54,738 nucleotides of DNA from Burkholderiales bacterium (lineage in GTDB: Bacteria; Pseudomonadota; Gammaproteobacteria; Burkholderiales; Burkholderiaceae_D): the NCBI GenBank assembly GCA_947475815.1, contig CANJOT010000002.1:1-54738 (forward strand), given 5' to 3'. Each line of letters begins with the position of its first letter. Positions within the stretch are counted from its first letter, which is position 1. The position numbers and the translations under genes were made by a program. Positions 11,393 to 24,474 of the stretch are shown piece after piece. The notes beneath the pieces are model-generated. The model did not search any database. It was given only the letters and a program-made list of their open reading frames with translations, and was not told the DNA's origin.

Positions 11393-12403
11393 TTACGGCG
11401 ACGGCTGGCGCCGCGGCACCACCAGCGGTCGCAGATCGAGCAGCCCGCGCACCTGGCCGGCAACCTGTTCCGCTTCACCACGGTCACGATAAGGACCGAG
11501 CAACACGCGGAAAAGGTCACCGCCCTGCTGGATATGCAGGCGGTCGGCCAGGTCAGCCAGCTGGCCGCTGAGTTTGCTGCGGAAGTCCTCGGCGCCGACC
11601 TGATACCGGAAAGCGCCGAGCTGCAGCACAAAGCCCCCGGGCGCTGCGAGGGGCGGCACACTACCGGGTGTGCTGGCCACGGGGGGCAAGGGCGCGGCGG
11701 TCGGCGCTTCGGCCAGCGTCACCGGCGTGGCGACGGCCACCGGCCGCTCCTCCACCGCCGTAGCGGCGAGCAAAGGCGCCGGCAGCGCGTAACGCCCGGC
11801 AGCAATATCCTGTGGCAAGAGGCGTTCAACCTCCACATTGGCACTACCCGGACCGGAATAACCAAGGCGATAGGCCGCAGCAAAGGACAGGTCGATGACG
11901 CGGTCGTGCAGAAAGGGTCCGCGATCATTGATGCGCACGACCACCGCGCGACCGTTGCCCAGATGCGTGACGCGCACATAACTGGGAATCGGCAGGGTCG
12001 GATGCGCTGCCGTCATGGCGTACATATCGTAGATCTCCCCGCTTGAGGTGCGCTGGCCGTGAAACTTGCGGCCATACCACGAACCCACACCACGCTGGCG
12101 AAACGGCCGGTCAGACAGATCAGGCCGGTACTCCTGGCCAAACACGACATAGGGCCGGTTGGCTGCGCGCGCATAAGGTTCAGCGCGTGGCACGGCATCC
12201 GCAATCTGATCAAGATTGGCCGGAGCGTTGTCGCCGGGACCATCGTCCTGATAATAAGCGCCGCGGCGCGGCGTGCTGTCGGTGTCGGCCGTGCGCGGGG
12301 GCACCGACCGTGTGGTGGCCGAGGGACGTGGCGGCGCGCTGCCGCAGGCGACCAGCAGCAGGCTCAACCCGATGATCGACAGTGTGTTGCCCGCTGACCT
12401 CAA
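11393..12403 (-). CDS. rlpA: Septal-ring lytic transglycosylase RlpA with SPOR domain (lipoprotein)
   Basis: LLVACGSA lipobox; GVGSWYGRKFHGQRTSSGEIYDMYAMTAAHPTLP; VVVRINDRGPF; C-terminal SPOR-like FVLQLGAF. Confidence 0.95.
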   Translation of the reverse strand: MRSAGNTLSIIGLSLLLVACGSAPPRPSATTRSVPPRTADTDSTPRRGAYYQDDGPGDNAPANLDQIADAVPRAEPYARAANRPYVVFGQEYRPDLSDRPFRQRGVGSWYGRKFHGQRTSSGEIYDMYAMTAAHPTLPIPSYVRVTHLGNGRAVVVRINDRGPFLHDRVIDLSFAAAYRLGYSGPGSANVEVERLLPQDIAAGRYALPAPLLAATAVEERPVAVATPVTLAEAPTAAPLPPVASTPGSVPPLAAPGGFVLQLGAFRYQVGAEDFRSKLSGQLADLADRLHIQQGGDLFRVLLGPYRDRGEAEQVAGQVRGLLDLRPLVVPRRQPSP

Positions 12404-12426
12404 ATCTGCCCTCCCGCCTGTTGCCC

Positions 12427-13623
12427 TCAGGTCTGCACCAGCTTGCGGTGCCGCTGAATGGTCATCAGTATGCCAGCGCCGATGCCCAGCGTCACCAGCG
12501 CTGTGCCGCCGTAACTCATGAACGGCAGCGGCACACCGACCACGGGCAGCAGACCCGATACCATGCCCATGTTGACAAACGCATAGGTGAAAAAAATCAG
12601 CGTGATGCCACCGGCCAGCAAACGCGAGAAATAACTCGGCGCATTGGCCGCAATGTACAGGCCGCGCGCGATCAGGGCGAGATACAAGACCATCAGGATC
12701 AGATTGCCGAGCAGGCCAAACTCCTCGGCGAAGACGGCAAAGATGAAGTCGGTGGTGCGCTCGGGAATGAACTGCAGATGGGACTGGGTGCCCTGCATGT
12801 AACCCTTACCGAAAAAACCGCCCGAGCCAAGCGCGATGGCCGACTGCAGGGTATGAAAGCCACGCCCGAGCGGATCGGTGCTGGGGTCGAGCAGCGTGCA
12901 AATGCGTTGCTTCTGGTAATCGTGCATGAACGGCCAGGCGACTTCGGTGGCGCAGATCTGATCCTGGGCCAGTAACAGCGCGCCGACGCCGATCAGGCCA
13001 AGCACCAGAACCGGCACGATCAGCTTCCACGACAGCCCGGCAAAATAGATCACATACAGTCCGGCGGCCAGCACCAGCAGGGCCGTGCCCAGATCAGGCT
13101 GGCGCGCAATCAAGCCCACCGGCACGGCCAGAAGGATGGCCGCGGACAGGAAGTCGCGACCGCGGATCAGGGTTTCGTGTTTGTGAAAATACCAGGCCAG
13201 CATCAGCGGTACGCCGATTTTCATGATCTCGGACGGCTGGATCACCACGCCCAGATCGAGCCAGCGACGCGCGCCTTTCTTGACCAGTCCAAACATGGCA
13301 ACCGCGATCAGCAGGGCGACGCCGACGGTATAAACCGGCACGGCAAAACGCATCAGGGTCTGCGGTGGAATATTGGCAACGATCCACATCATCAAAAAAG
13401 CCGCGGCAAAATTGCGCAACTGCCCTTCGAAGCGGCCGGGAAAATCGATACCGGCGCTGTACAGGGTGATCAGGCTGAGCAGTGCAAGCAGCCCAATGAT
13501 GAGCATGAGCGGCCCGTCGAATACGGCCAGATGGGTGCGCACCACCGCCCAGCGCGGCTGGGCGAACCAGCGTCGCAGACCCTGCACCAGTCCGCGTCGC
13601 AGCGGAAAATGTTGTTCAGTCAT
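12427..13623 (-). CDS. mrdB: Rod-shape-determining peptidoglycan polymerase RodA/MrdB
   Basis: FtsW/RodA/SpoVE family; QPSEIMKI, FIPERTTDFIFAVFAEEFG, PFMSYGGTALV; start overlaps mrdA stop by 8 nt. Confidence 0.95.
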   Translation of the reverse strand: MTEQHFPLRRGLVQGLRRWFAQPRWAVVRTHLAVFDGPLMLIIGLLALLSLITLYSAGIDFPGRFEGQLRNFAAAFLMMWIVANIPPQTLMRFAVPVYTVGVALLIAVAMFGLVKKGARRWLDLGVVIQPSEIMKIGVPLMLAWYFHKHETLIRGRDFLSAAILLAVPVGLIARQPDLGTALLVLAAGLYVIYFAGLSWKLIVPVLVLGLIGVGALLLAQDQICATEVAWPFMHDYQKQRICTLLDPSTDPLGRGFHTLQSAIALGSGGFFGKGYMQGTQSHLQFIPERTTDFIFAVFAEEFGLLGNLILMVLYLALIARGLYIAANAPSYFSRLLAGGITLIFFTYAFVNMGMVSGLLPVVGVPLPFMSYGGTALVTLGIGAGILMTIQRHRKLVQT

Positions 13624-15547
13624 TCTGCCCCTCGCTGTTGGGCACGGCGCGGGCCTTGATGTCCTTGGCCTGGGCCTCGGCCGGCAGCTTGCCAAGCAGG
13701 TAGTAATCAAGCATGCGGCGCGCAATCGGCGCCGCGGCCTGGGCGCCAAAACCGCCGTTTTCGACCAGCACGGCCAGAGCGATGCGGGGCTGCTCCTCGG
13801 GCGCATAGGCGATGAACCAGGCATGGTCGCGCAGGCGTTCAGCGGTGCGCCCGGCCGAATATTTTTCGTTCTGCTTGATCTGGAACAGTTGCGCCGTACC
13901 GGTCTTGCCGCCGGCCACATATCCAGCGTTGGCAAAGGCGCTTGCCGAGGTGCCTTCGCGGTTCACCCCGACCATCGCCGCCCGTATCGTGGCGAGGTTC
14001 TCGGGCTTGAGGCTGATCCGGTAGCTTTCTTTGGGCACGGTGGGCGTACGCACCAGCGTCTTGCTGTTTTCCACCATCTTGACCAGATGCGGTTTCATGA
14101 CCACGCCGTTGTTGGCGAGGTTGGCGACGGCATGCGCGAGCTGCAGCGGCGTATACGAGTTGTAACCCTGACCAATGCCGATGCTGATGGTTTCGCCGGC
14201 ATACCACTTCTGCATTTCGGGCTTTTTGTAGTAATTACGTTTCCATTCGGTCGAGGGCAATATGCCACGCCGCTCGCCTTCGAGGTCGATGCCGGTGATC
14301 TGGCCAAAACCGAAGGGTTTCATGAAGCCGGCAATGGCATCGATGCCCAGATCATTGGCCAGCGTGTAATAGTAGGTGTCGCAGGAATCGACGATTGAGC
14401 GGTACATGTCGACCAGACCATGTCCGCCTTCCTTGTCGTCGCGGAAACGGTGATTGCCGAACATGAAAAAGCCGGGATCACGGATGGCCTGCTGCGGCGT
14501 ACGTTTGCCCAGTTCGAGGGCAGCCAGAGCCATGAAGGGCTTGAAGGTTGATCCCGGCGGGTAGGTACCGGTCAGCGGCCGGTTGATGAGCGGTTTGTCG
14601 AGCGATTCGTTAAGGCCCTTCCAGCTCTCGGCATCAATGCCTTCAACAAACAGGTTCGGATCGAACGTCGGTTTGGAAACGAAAGCGAGTATGTCGCCGG
14701 TGGCCGGCTCGATGGCCACCACGGCGCCGCGCCGGTCGCCAAACGCCTCCTCGGCAACCTGCTGCAGCTTGATATCCAGCGACAGGATGAGGTTCTGGCC
14801 GGCCTGGGCATTGTTGCGCGACAGGGTACGCACGGCACGCCCGCCGGCCGTGACTTCGACCTCCTGGTAGCCGGTCGTGCCATGCAATAGCTGCTCGTAG
14901 CTCTTCTCGAGGCCTTCCTTGCCTATGTAATCGGTACCGTTGTAGTTGGTCAGCAGCTCAGTGCCGGTTTCTTCTTCGCGTTTGACCAGGCGATCGACAT
15001 CACGCGCGCTGATGCGGCCGATGTAACCAATGACGTGCGAGGCAGTTTCACCGAGCGGGTATTGGCGGAACAGGCGCGCCTGAATGTCAACGCCGGGAAA
15101 GCGGTAACGACGCGCCGTGAAACGCGCCACTTCATCGTCGGTCAGGCGGGTGCGAATCGGCAGGCTTTCGAAGTTCTTCGATTCTTCCTGCAGGCGCTTG
15201 AACCGGCGCCGGTCGCGCGGTGCGATTTCCACCACGGTGGCCAGCGCGTCGATGGTGGCCTCGAGGTCCTTCACCTTGGCGGGCGTAATCTCAAGCGTAT
15301 AGGCAGAATAATTGCGTGCCAGCACCACACCATTGCGATCGACGATCAGGCCGCGGTTGGGCGTGATCGGCACGATGGAAATGCGATTGTCTTCGGCCTG
15401 AGCCACATAGTCGGCATGACGCACCACCTGCAGCCAGCCAAAGCGCAGCAGCAGCACAAAAAACGCCGCCAGCACGAACATCATGCCGTACGCTGCGCGG
15501 TTGCGGAACTGATGCAGCTCGCGTTCGGTGTTCTTGAATTCGGTCAC
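13616..15547 (-). CDS. mrdA: Penicillin-binding protein 2
   Basis: YPPGSTFKPF (SXXK), SCDTYYYTLA, KTGTAQ. Confidence 0.96.
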   Translation of the reverse strand: MTEFKNTERELHQFRNRAAYGMMFVLAAFFVLLLRFGWLQVVRHADYVAQAEDNRISIVPITPNRGLIVDRNGVVLARNYSAYTLEITPAKVKDLEATIDALATVVEIAPRDRRRFKRLQEESKNFESLPIRTRLTDDEVARFTARRYRFPGVDIQARLFRQYPLGETASHVIGYIGRISARDVDRLVKREEETGTELLTNYNGTDYIGKEGLEKSYEQLLHGTTGYQEVEVTAGGRAVRTLSRNNAQAGQNLILSLDIKLQQVAEEAFGDRRGAVVAIEPATGDILAFVSKPTFDPNLFVEGIDAESWKGLNESLDKPLINRPLTGTYPPGSTFKPFMALAALELGKRTPQQAIRDPGFFMFGNHRFRDDKEGGHGLVDMYRSIVDSCDTYYYTLANDLGIDAIAGFMKPFGFGQITGIDLEGERRGILPSTEWKRNYYKKPEMQKWYAGETISIGIGQGYNSYTPLQLAHAVANLANNGVVMKPHLVKMVENSKTLVRTPTVPKESYRISLKPENLATIRAAMVGVNREGTSASAFANAGYVAGGKTGTAQLFQIKQNEKYSAGRTAERLRDHAWFIAYAPEEQPRIALAVLVENGGFGAQAAAPIARRMLDYYLLGKLPAEAQAKDIKARAVPNSEGQND

Positions 15548-15593
15548 GGCGTGGCGCTCACGGGCGAATGCGGCGCGATTCGACGGGGCAACA

Positions 15594-16127
15594 TCACAGC
15601 GGCCGGGTTTCGTCGCGGTCGACCGGGCGGCGTTGCGGCGCCAGCAGCAGATACGAGGCCACCGGCCAAAGCATTGCCATCACCACGCTTTCGGCAAACA
15701 TCAACACCCCCGGGAAACTGGCACCAACGATCAGGCGCACCAGCACCGAAGCGCCCTGAGCGAGCAGGAACAGGGGGAAAACATGCACCGCCTGGGCGCG
15801 CAGTGAAAACCACAACACGCGCCGGTGCAACATGATGGCACCGTAGGAGAGCAGGGTGTAAGCCAGCGCATGTTCACCCAACAGGCTGGCATCGTGGACA
15901 TCCATCAACAATCCCATGACAAACGCCAGACCAATGCCAACCTTGCGCGGCTGGTGGATGTTCCAGAAAACCAGCACCAGAGCAACGAAGTCCGGCACCC
16001 AGAACCAGTGACCCCACGGCAGGATGTTGAGCATCATCGCTGCTGCCAGCGAACAGGCGATAAACAGGCGGCTGACCGGACGCAGGATGTATTGCGGCTG
16101 ATAGGCGTTGCCAGCGAAACCGGACAT
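15594..16127 (-). CDS. mreD: Rod shape-determining protein MreD
   Basis: Hydrophobic protein, WVPDFVALVLVFWNIHQPRKVGIGLAFVMGLLMDV, between mreC and mrdA. Confidence 0.9.
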   Translation of the reverse strand: MSGFAGNAYQPQYILRPVSRLFIACSLAAAMMLNILPWGHWFWVPDFVALVLVFWNIHQPRKVGIGLAFVMGLLMDVHDASLLGEHALAYTLLSYGAIMLHRRVLWFSLRAQAVHVFPLFLLAQGASVLVRLIVGASFPGVLMFAESVVMAMLWPVASYLLLAPQRRPVDRDETRPL

Positions 16128-17005
16128 CAGGGATTTCCTTTCGGGCTGGCCGGCACAACAGCCGGCGCGGCACTGGCATTGGCGGCGAGCAGCACCAGCA
16201 CATGGCGCAGGCGATCCACGCCGCCGAGCGGCAAACAGACGATGCGCGCAAACGAATCGACGCTATTGCGCTCAACGCTCGCGACCTTGGCCACCGCCAG
16301 GCCGGGGGGATACACCCCATCCAGACCTGAGGTCACCAGCGCGTCGCCGACTACCACATCGGCGTGCGAGGCCATGAAGCGCAACTCCAGCCCGCCCGCC
16401 GCATTGCCATAGGCGATGGCGCGCGCGCCGGTGCGCACGATCTGCACCGGGATGGCCTGGTCTTTGTCGGTCAGCAGAGTCACTTCGGCACTCAACGGGA
16501 AGGCCCGCGTGACTTGGCCGATGACCCCGGCCGCGTCGATCACCGGCTCGCCGCCGGCCAGACCAACGCTGCTACCGCGATCAATGACCACCTTGCGCAC
16601 GAACGGATCGCGGGCTTCATACAGCAGTTCGGCGGCCAGCGTGGGCGTAGCAATTTTCTGGTGCAGCTCAAGCAATTCGCGCAGCCGCGCATTTTCGCTG
16701 GCCAGCTGGGCCGCGGTGGCAGCGCTCTGGCCCAGGCCGACATTGGCGCGCCGCAGGCCATCAGCCTCGCTGCGGGCGTTCGCCGCAGTGGTGAAATAAT
16801 CGCCCAGATTACCGAGCAACTCAACCGGCGCCAGGACGACACGCTGCACCGGATACAACACCGTAGCGGTGGCCTGGCGCACCCATTTGAGGGTCGCCCA
16901 GCGCGCGTCGCTCACCAGCAGGGCAATCGCCAGCAGGGCAAAAAACAGCAGCCGGACCAGTGCCGAGGGGCCCTGCTTGAAAAATGGTGGCGGGTAATAT
17001 TCCAT
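16127..17005 (-). CDS. mreC: Rod shape-determining protein MreC
   Basis: GQSAATAAQLASENARLRELL coiled coil; VIDRGSSVGLAGGEPVIDAAGVIGQV. Confidence 0.94.
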   Translation of the reverse strand: MEYYPPPFFKQGPSALVRLLFFALLAIALLVSDARWATLKWVRQATATVLYPVQRVVLAPVELLGNLGDYFTTAANARSEADGLRRANVGLGQSAATAAQLASENARLRELLELHQKIATPTLAAELLYEARDPFVRKVVIDRGSSVGLAGGEPVIDAAGVIGQVTRAFPLSAEVTLLTDKDQAIPVQIVRTGARAIAYGNAAGGLELRFMASHADVVVGDALVTSGLDGVYPPGLAVAKVASVERNSVDSFARIVCLPLGGVDRLRHVLVLLAANASAAPAVVPASPKGNP

Positions 17006-17163
17006 GGACCGGCCAATATCCGATGATCAGGCGTTGTCAGGAGCGCGGCTGGGACGGCAGCGCCGCCAGCGCACAGACGGGCAGGCACACAGCCAGCGGG
17101 TCTCGCACCGGAGCCGGGCCGCGCCACCGGAGGGGCGCGCCGCCGCCGGAACGAATCCCCGCG

Positions 17164-18297
<1,134 letters not shown>

Positions 18298-18568
18298 TCA
18301 CCCTAGTCTCGCATGAATGCTTATGGTCCCGCGACGCATCAAGGGCCGCAGAAGCATGCAATGATACCTTATAATCTCTGCCTAATTCGGCCAAACGACT
18401 GGGAAAAACCATGATTTTGCGCCGATTGAACAGACTCTCCAAGGTGTTGAAAATTCAGGCAGTCAATTGACCCCAATCCGGTCACCGGCCCGCTCACCGG
18501 CTGGCGCAAGATGCTGCACGCAAACCCCAGTGTTCCGCAATATTTATCAGACTTCAGGCACCTCCGAC

Positions 18569-18865
18569 ATGTCCTTGACCCTCGCCGACGTAAACCGCAT
18601 CGCGCAGCTGGCCCGCATCGAGATCTCCGGCGACGAAGCCAGTGCGACCCTACATCAGCTCAACGCCATCTTCACCCTGATCGAACGCATGCAGCAGGTT
18701 GATACCAGCGGCATCGAGCCGGTCAGTTCGGCTGTCGAGCTCATGGCACCGGCGCAACTGCGCCTGCGTCCCGACGTCGTCAGCGAAAACGATCGCCATG
18801 CCCAATACCAGCAATCGGCCCCGGCGGTGCAGGACGCTCTGTACCTCGTGCCCCGCGTGCTTTGA
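18569..18865 (+). CDS. gatC: Asp-tRNA(Asn)/Glu-tRNA(Gln) amidotransferase subunit C
   Basis: [51 protein letters not shown]. Confidence 0.95.
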   Translation: MSLTLADVNRIAQLARIEISGDEASATLHQLNAIFTLIERMQQVDTSGIEPVSSAVELMAPAQLRLRPDVVSENDRHAQYQQSAPAVQDALYLVPRVL

Positions 18866-18880
18866 AACCGGTGCCCCGTC

Positions 18881-20344
18881 ATGCATAACGCTTCCCTGCA
18901 AGAACTCGCCAGCGCGCTGCGCGCAAAAACCATTTCCAGCGTTGAGCTGACGCAACTGCATCTGGAGCGCATTGCCGCCCATGCCGACCTGAACGCCTTC
19001 ATCAGCGTCCTGCCCGAAGCCTCGCTGGCGCAGGCGCGCCGTGCCGATGAGCGCCTGGCAGCCGGCGACGGCGGCCCGCTGACCGGCATCCCCATCGCCC
19101 ACAAGGACATCTTCGTGACGCGCGAATGGCCCTCGACCGCGGCGTCGAAAATGCTGGCCGGCTACACCAGTGCCTTCGATGCCACAGTGGTTGAAAAACT
19201 CGGCCTCGACGCCCCCGGTGGCGCCGGCATGGTGACCCTCGGCAAGGCCAACTGCGACGAATTTGCCATGGGTTCGTCGAACGAAAACTCCTGGTTCGGC
19301 CCGGTGCTCAACCCCTGGGACAAGAGCGCCATCCCGGGCGGCACCTCAGGCGGCTCGGCCGCACTGGTGGCCGCGCGCCTGGCACCGGTGGCGACCGGCA
19401 CCGACACCGGCGGCTCGATCCGGCAACCCGCCGCGATGTGCGGCATTACCGGCCTCAAACCGACCTATGGACGGGTCTCGCGCTGGGGCATGATCGCTTT
19501 TGCCTCCAGCCTTGACCAGGGCGGACCGATGGGCAAAAGCGCAGCCGACGTCGCTCTGGTGCTCAATGCCATGCACGGATTCGATGCGCGCGATTCGACC
19601 AGCCACAACCGGCCCGACGAAGACTTCACGCGTTTGCTTGAACAGCCGCTGGCCGGCCTGCGCATCGGCCTGCCGCGCGAGTATTTCGGCGCCGGCCTGA
19701 CGGCTGATGTCGAACTCGCCGTGCGCGCCGCGCTGGCCGAGTACGAAAAACTCGGCGCCACGCTGGTCGACGTGTCGCTGCCGAACACCGAGCTGTCGAT
19801 CCCGGCCTACTACGTCATTGCCCCGGCCGAGGCCTCGTCGAACCTGTCGCGTTTTGACGGCGTGCGTTACGGCCACCGCGCCGCGCAATACAGCGATCTC
19901 AACGACATGTACCAGAAGACCCGCGCCGAGGGCTTTGGCTGGGAGGTCAAGCGCCGCATTCTGGTGGGCAGCTACGTGCTCTCGCATGGTTATTACGACG
20001 CCTACTACCTCAAGGCGCAAAAAATCCGCCGTCTGATCGCCAACGATTTCCAGGCCGCCTTCACGCACTGCGACGTCATCATGTCGCCCGTATCGCCGAC
20101 GGTCGCCTGGGACATCGGCGAAAAGGTCAACGATCCGGTGGCCAACTATCTGGCCGACATCTTCACGCTCTCAGTCAGCCTGTCGGGCCTGCCCGGCATG
20201 TCGGTGCCCTGCGGTTTCGGTGCCAAAAACCGGCCGGTCGGCCTGCAGATCATCGGCAACCATTTCTCGGAAGCGCGCATGCTCGGCATCGCCCATCAGT
20301 TGCAGCGCGTCACCGACTGGCACCAGCGCACGCCGGTGGCGTGA
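18881..20344 (+). CDS. gatA: Asp-tRNA(Asn)/Glu-tRNA(Gln) amidotransferase subunit A
   Basis: Amidase signature [31 protein letters not shown]. Confidence 0.97.
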   Translation: MHNASLQELASALRAKTISSVELTQLHLERIAAHADLNAFISVLPEASLAQARRADERLAAGDGGPLTGIPIAHKDIFVTREWPSTAASKMLAGYTSAFDATVVEKLGLDAPGGAGMVTLGKANCDEFAMGSSNENSWFGPVLNPWDKSAIPGGTSGGSAALVAARLAPVATGTDTGGSIRQPAAMCGITGLKPTYGRVSRWGMIAFASSLDQGGPMGKSAADVALVLNAMHGFDARDSTSHNRPDEDFTRLLEQPLAGLRIGLPREYFGAGLTADVELAVRAALAEYEKLGATLVDVSLPNTELSIPAYYVIAPAEASSNLSRFDGVRYGHRAAQYSDLNDMYQKTRAEGFGWEVKRRILVGSYVLSHGYYDAYYLKAQKIRRLIANDFQAAFTHCDVIMSPVSPTVAWDIGEKVNDPVANYLADIFTLSVSLSGLPGMSVPCGFGAKNRPVGLQIIGNHFSEARMLGIAHQLQRVTDWHQRTPVA

Positions 20345-20414
20345 GCCGGCGGCAAGGCTTTCGTTAAAATTTCGAGCCGCGCGGCAACGCGTTGTTCGCA
20401 TCAGGAAGAAATTT

Positions 20415-21875
20415 ATGTCCGCAGCCTGGGAAGTTGTCATCGGTCTCGAAACGCACGCGCAGTTGTCGACGGCGTCAAAGATCTTCAGCGGTAGCTCCAC
20501 GCAATTCGGTGCCTCGCCCAACAGCCAGGCAAGCGCGGTTGACCTCGCCTTGCCGGGCGCCCTGCCGGTGCTCAACGTCGGTGCGGTGGAACGTGCCATT
20601 CAGTTTGGCCTGTCGATTGGTGCGCTGATCGCGCCGCGCTCGATTTTCGCGCGCAAGAACTACTTTTACCCCGACCTGCCCAAGGGCTACCAGATCAGTC
20701 AGTATGAGATTCCGGTCGTACAGGGTGGCCAGATCAGCTTTGTGGTCGACGGCAAGCCGCGCACCATCAACCTGACCCGCGCCCACCTTGAGGAAGACGC
20801 CGGCAAGTCGCTGCACGAGGATTACCACGGCATGAGCGGCATCGACCTCAACCGTGCGGGCACGCCGCTGCTCGAAATCGTCTCCGAGCCGGAGATGCGT
20901 TCGTCGGCCGAAGCGGTGGCATATGCCAAGGCACTGCACGGTCTGGTGGTCTGGCTGGGCATCTGCGACGGCAACATGCAGGAAGGCTCGTTCCGGTGCG
21001 ACGCCAACGTCTCCGTGCGGCCGGTGGGACAGGCCGAATTGGGCACGCGCTGTGAAATCAAGAACCTCAACTCCTTTCGCTTCATGGAGCAGGCCATCGA
21101 CTTCGAAGTGCGCCGCCAGATCGAGCTGATCGAAGACGGCGGCAAGGTGGCGCAGGAAACCAGACTCTACGACCCGGACCGCAACGAAACGCGTTCGATG
21201 CGCAGCAAGGAAGATGCCAACGATTACCGCTATTTCCCCGACCCCGACCTGCCACCACTGTGCATCGATGCCGACTGGATCGAGCGGGTGCGTGCCACCT
21301 TGCCCGAACTGCCGGCTGCCAAACGCGCCCGGTTCATGGCCGAATACGCCCTGTCCGAATACGACGCGCTGACCCTGACCGGCAGCAAGGCCGTGGCAAG
21401 CTATTTCGAAGCAGTCGTCACCGCGCTGCCTGCGGCACAAGCCAAACTGGCCGCCAACTGGGTCATGGGTGATGTGGCCAGCGCCTTGAACACCGCCGGC
21501 ATTGAAATCGGCGCAGCGCCGGTCAGCGCCGCTCAACTGGCCGTGCTGTTGCAGCGCATTGTCGATGGCACCGTCTCGGGCAAGATCGCCAAGGAGTTGT
21601 TCCGCCTCATGTGGGACGAACCGGCCAGCGCTGAAGATTTGGCAGATCGCCTCATTGAAGCCAAAGGCCTCAAGCAGATTTCCGACAGCGGGGCACTGGG
21701 CAGCATCATCGATGAAGTCATGGCCGCCAATGCCAAGTCGGTGGAAGAATACCGCGCGGGCAACCAGAAGGCTTTCAACGCTCTGGTGGGGCAGGCCATG
21801 AAAGCCTCCAAGGGCAAGGCCAACCCGCAGCAGGTCAATGCCTTGTTGCGTGAAAAACTGGATGCGCCAGCCTGA
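20415..21875 (+). CDS. gatB: Asp-tRNA(Asn)/Glu-tRNA(Gln) amidotransferase subunit B
   Basis: [51 protein letters not shown]. Confidence 0.97.
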   Translation: MSAAWEVVIGLETHAQLSTASKIFSGSSTQFGASPNSQASAVDLALPGALPVLNVGAVERAIQFGLSIGALIAPRSIFARKNYFYPDLPKGYQISQYEIPVVQGGQISFVVDGKPRTINLTRAHLEEDAGKSLHEDYHGMSGIDLNRAGTPLLEIVSEPEMRSSAEAVAYAKALHGLVVWLGICDGNMQEGSFRCDANVSVRPVGQAELGTRCEIKNLNSFRFMEQAIDFEVRRQIELIEDGGKVAQETRLYDPDRNETRSMRSKEDANDYRYFPDPDLPPLCIDADWIERVRATLPELPAAKRARFMAEYALSEYDALTLTGSKAVASYFEAVVTALPAAQAKLAANWVMGDVASALNTAGIEIGAAPVSAAQLAVLLQRIVDGTVSGKIAKELFRLMWDEPASAEDLADRLIEAKGLKQISDSGALGSIIDEVMAANAKSVEEYRAGNQKAFNALVGQAMKASKGKANPQQVNALLREKLDAPA

Positions 21876-21976
21876 TTGGTAACGCGCCGGGTCAGTGCCG
21901 GCGCGCGCCGCCCCGACCGCATCAACCGTCTTGCATCAACCGTCTTGCAGGCCGCCACCAAACCGGCTGGCGGTGT

Positions 21977-22669
21977 TCAGGACGAACGCGCTACTCCCGC
22001 ATCCAATACACCATACCGGGCTCGATAGGCAGCGACCGCCTCGGCATGGCTGGCCAGAGCGCTGTCGCCTTGCAAGAAATCAAGGATATCGGTCAGGCCG
22101 GCAATCGACAGCACCGGAATACCATAATCCTGCGCCACCTCCTCAACGGCGGAACGCGCAGTCACCTGTTCGGCATTGCCGCCACGCTCCATGCGATCCA
22201 GGGCAATCAGCACGCCCGCTGGCGTGGCCCCTGCGGCACGGATGAGCTGCACCGATTCGCGTACCGAAGTCCCCGCCGAGATGACATCGTCAACGATGAC
22301 CACGCGGCCCTGCAGAGGCGCACCGACAATGGTGCCCCCCTCGCCGTGGTCTTTGGCTTCCTTGCGGTTGTACGAAAAAGCGACGTCCCGGCCGCTCTGC
22401 GCCAGAGCCACCGCCGTAGCCGATGCAAGCGTGATGCCCTTATAAGCCGGCCCAAACAGCATATCGAAAGCGAAGCCCTGTTGCTGCTCGGCCTCAAGCA
22501 GGGTTTTCGCATAAAATTGCGCCAGTCGTCCGAGCGTCTGACCGTGATTGAACAGGCCCGCGTTGAAAAAATAGGGAGAGCGACGCCCGGCCTTGGTCGT
22601 GAAGGCGCCGAACATCAACACTCCGGCGTCGAGCGCGAACGAGACAAACTCCTGCCGTAATGGATTCAA
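21977..22669 (-). CDS. pyrE: Orotate phosphoribosyltransferase (likely TTG start)
   Basis: [22 protein letters not shown] motif; [22 protein letters not shown] start context. Confidence 0.93.
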   Translation of the reverse strand: MNPLRQEFVSFALDAGVLMFGAFTTKAGRRSPYFFNAGLFNHGQTLGRLAQFYAKTLLEAEQQQGFAFDMLFGPAYKGITLASATAVALAQSGRDVAFSYNRKEAKDHGEGGTIVGAPLQGRVVIVDDVISAGTSVRESVQLIRAAGATPAGVLIALDRMERGGNAEQVTARSAVEEVAQDYGIPVLSIAGLTDILDFLQGDSALASHAEAVAAYRARYGVLDAGVARSS

Positions 22670-22789
22670 AATTTCCCCTCTGTTGATCTGATGATCCAAC
22701 GCCGCATGCCCGGCAAAAATTCGCTTGCGGCGACCCCGCAATTGGCAGGCCAACATTCTAATCCGTCCGAACCACCGAAAAGATACCCA

Positions 22790-23596
22790 ATGGCACAATC
22801 CGCGCTACGAATAATTTCACTTAATCTCAACGGGATTCGCTCGGCCGCGAAAAAAGGCATGTTCGAGTGGCTCGCCCGACAGGACGCCGACGTCGTTTGT
22901 GTGCAGGAACTCAAAGCCCAGGCGGCCGACATGAGCGCCGACCTGCTCGCCCCGGCCGGTTATCAGGGTCACTTCCATTATGCCCAAAAGAAGGGCTACA
23001 GCGGCACCGGCGTGTACACCCGTCATGCGACCCACCAGGTCTTGACCGGCTTTGGTTCGGACGAGTTCGACGCCGAGGGCAGGCTGGTGCGCACCGATTT
23101 TGACCTGCCTTCGGGCAAATACGGTGTGCTCAGCCTATACCTGCCTTCCGGCTCCAGTTCGCCCGAACGGCAGAAGGCGAAATTCCGCTTTCTTGAACAA
23201 TTCCTGCCCTACATGCAGGCGCTGCGTGCGGAAAACCGGGCCACTGGCCGCGAATTCGTGTTGTGCGGCGACTGGAATATCGCCCACCAGCAGATCGATC
23301 TGAAAAACTGGCGCAGCAACCAGAAAAATTCCGGCTTTCTGCCCGAAGAGCGCGCCTGGCTGACGCAGGTGTTCGAGCAGGCCGGTTTTGTCGATGTGTT
23401 CCGCAAACTCGACCCGCGACCCGAGCAATACACCTGGTGGAGCAATCGCGGCCAGGCCTGGGCCAAGAACGTCGGCTGGCGCATCGATTACCAGATTGCC
23501 ACGCCCGGCATCGCCGACCGTGCCCATCAGAGTTCGATTTACATCGAGCAGCGCTTCTCCGACCACGCGCCACTGATCATCGACTATCGGCTCTGA
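22790..23596 (+). CDS. xthA: Exodeoxyribonuclease III
   Basis: [64 protein letters not shown]. Confidence 0.96.
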   Translation: MAQSALRIISLNLNGIRSAAKKGMFEWLARQDADVVCVQELKAQAADMSADLLAPAGYQGHFHYAQKKGYSGTGVYTRHATHQVLTGFGSDEFDAEGRLVRTDFDLPSGKYGVLSLYLPSGSSSPERQKAKFRFLEQFLPYMQALRAENRATGREFVLCGDWNIAHQQIDLKNWRSNQKNSGFLPEERAWLTQVFEQAGFVDVFRKLDPRPEQYTWWSNRGQAWAKNVGWRIDYQIATPGIADRAHQSSIYIEQRFSDHAPLIIDYRL

Positions 23597-24441
23597 GCGC
23601 CGCTCGTCGGATTGTACAGAGGCAGCACACGCGGCAGTTCGGCTTCGATTTCGCGAATACGGTTGTTGCCCGCCGGATGGCTTGAGAGCCACTCGGGTGG
23701 CGCACCACCACTGGCACGTTCCATTTTCTGCCAGAGCGTAACGCCGGCGCGGGGATCGTAGCCGGCGCGCGCGGCCAGTTCAAGGCCGACCCTGTCGGCC
23801 TCGGTTTCGTCACCACGCGAAAATTTCAGGCTGAGCATGTTGGCACCCAGGCCAAGGGCGGAATTGCCGATCTGGCCGAGGTTGAGCAGGTGCGACAACG
23901 CCGTAGCGCCGAGTTGCGTGAGCTGATCCTTGGCGATCCGTCCCCGGCTGTGTTCGAGCAGGGCATGGGCGATTTCATGGCCGATCACGACGGCCAGTTC
24001 ATCGTCGGTCGGCTGCAGGTTCTTGAGCAGGCCGGAATACACGGCAATCTTGCCACCTGGCATGCAAAACGCATTGACCTGGGCCGAACCGAGCAGGTTG
24101 ACTTCCCAATGCCAGGAACGGGCGCGCTCATTCCAGCGTGGTGCAATCGGCAGCATGCGCTGGGTGATGGCACGCAGCCGGATCAGGTCTGGATGATTTT
24201 CAGGTGCAAGCGCACGCTTCTGCGCAGCACCCTGCTTGAGCTGGCTGTACTGCTGCGCTGCCGAATTTTCCAGCGAATCGGCCGGCACCAGCCGGCGCAG
24301 GGTTGCGTCCACGCCGCTGGGCTTGACGGGCGCATCGCTGGCCGGTCCCTGACTCCAGGCGGGCGCAAGCAGCAACACGCACACCAGACCGGCGAGGCGG
24401 CGCAGGGCGCGGGCAAGGTACCGCTCAGAAGGAACGGTCAT
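23584..24441 (-). CDS. M48 family metalloprotease
   Basis: VVIGHEIAHALLEHSRGR (HExxH), DETEADRVGLELAARAGYDP. Confidence 0.93.
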   Translation of the reverse strand: MTVPSERYLARALRRLAGLVCVLLLAPAWSQGPASDAPVKPSGVDATLRRLVPADSLENSAAQQYSQLKQGAAQKRALAPENHPDLIRLRAITQRMLPIAPRWNERARSWHWEVNLLGSAQVNAFCMPGGKIAVYSGLLKNLQPTDDELAVVIGHEIAHALLEHSRGRIAKDQLTQLGATALSHLLNLGQIGNSALGLGANMLSLKFSRGDETEADRVGLELAARAGYDPRAGVTLWQKMERASGGAPPEWLSSHPAGNNRIREIEAELPRVLPLYNPTSGAQSR

Positions 24442-24474
24442 GAGGACTCCGGATGACATGGGCTCAGAAAAAAC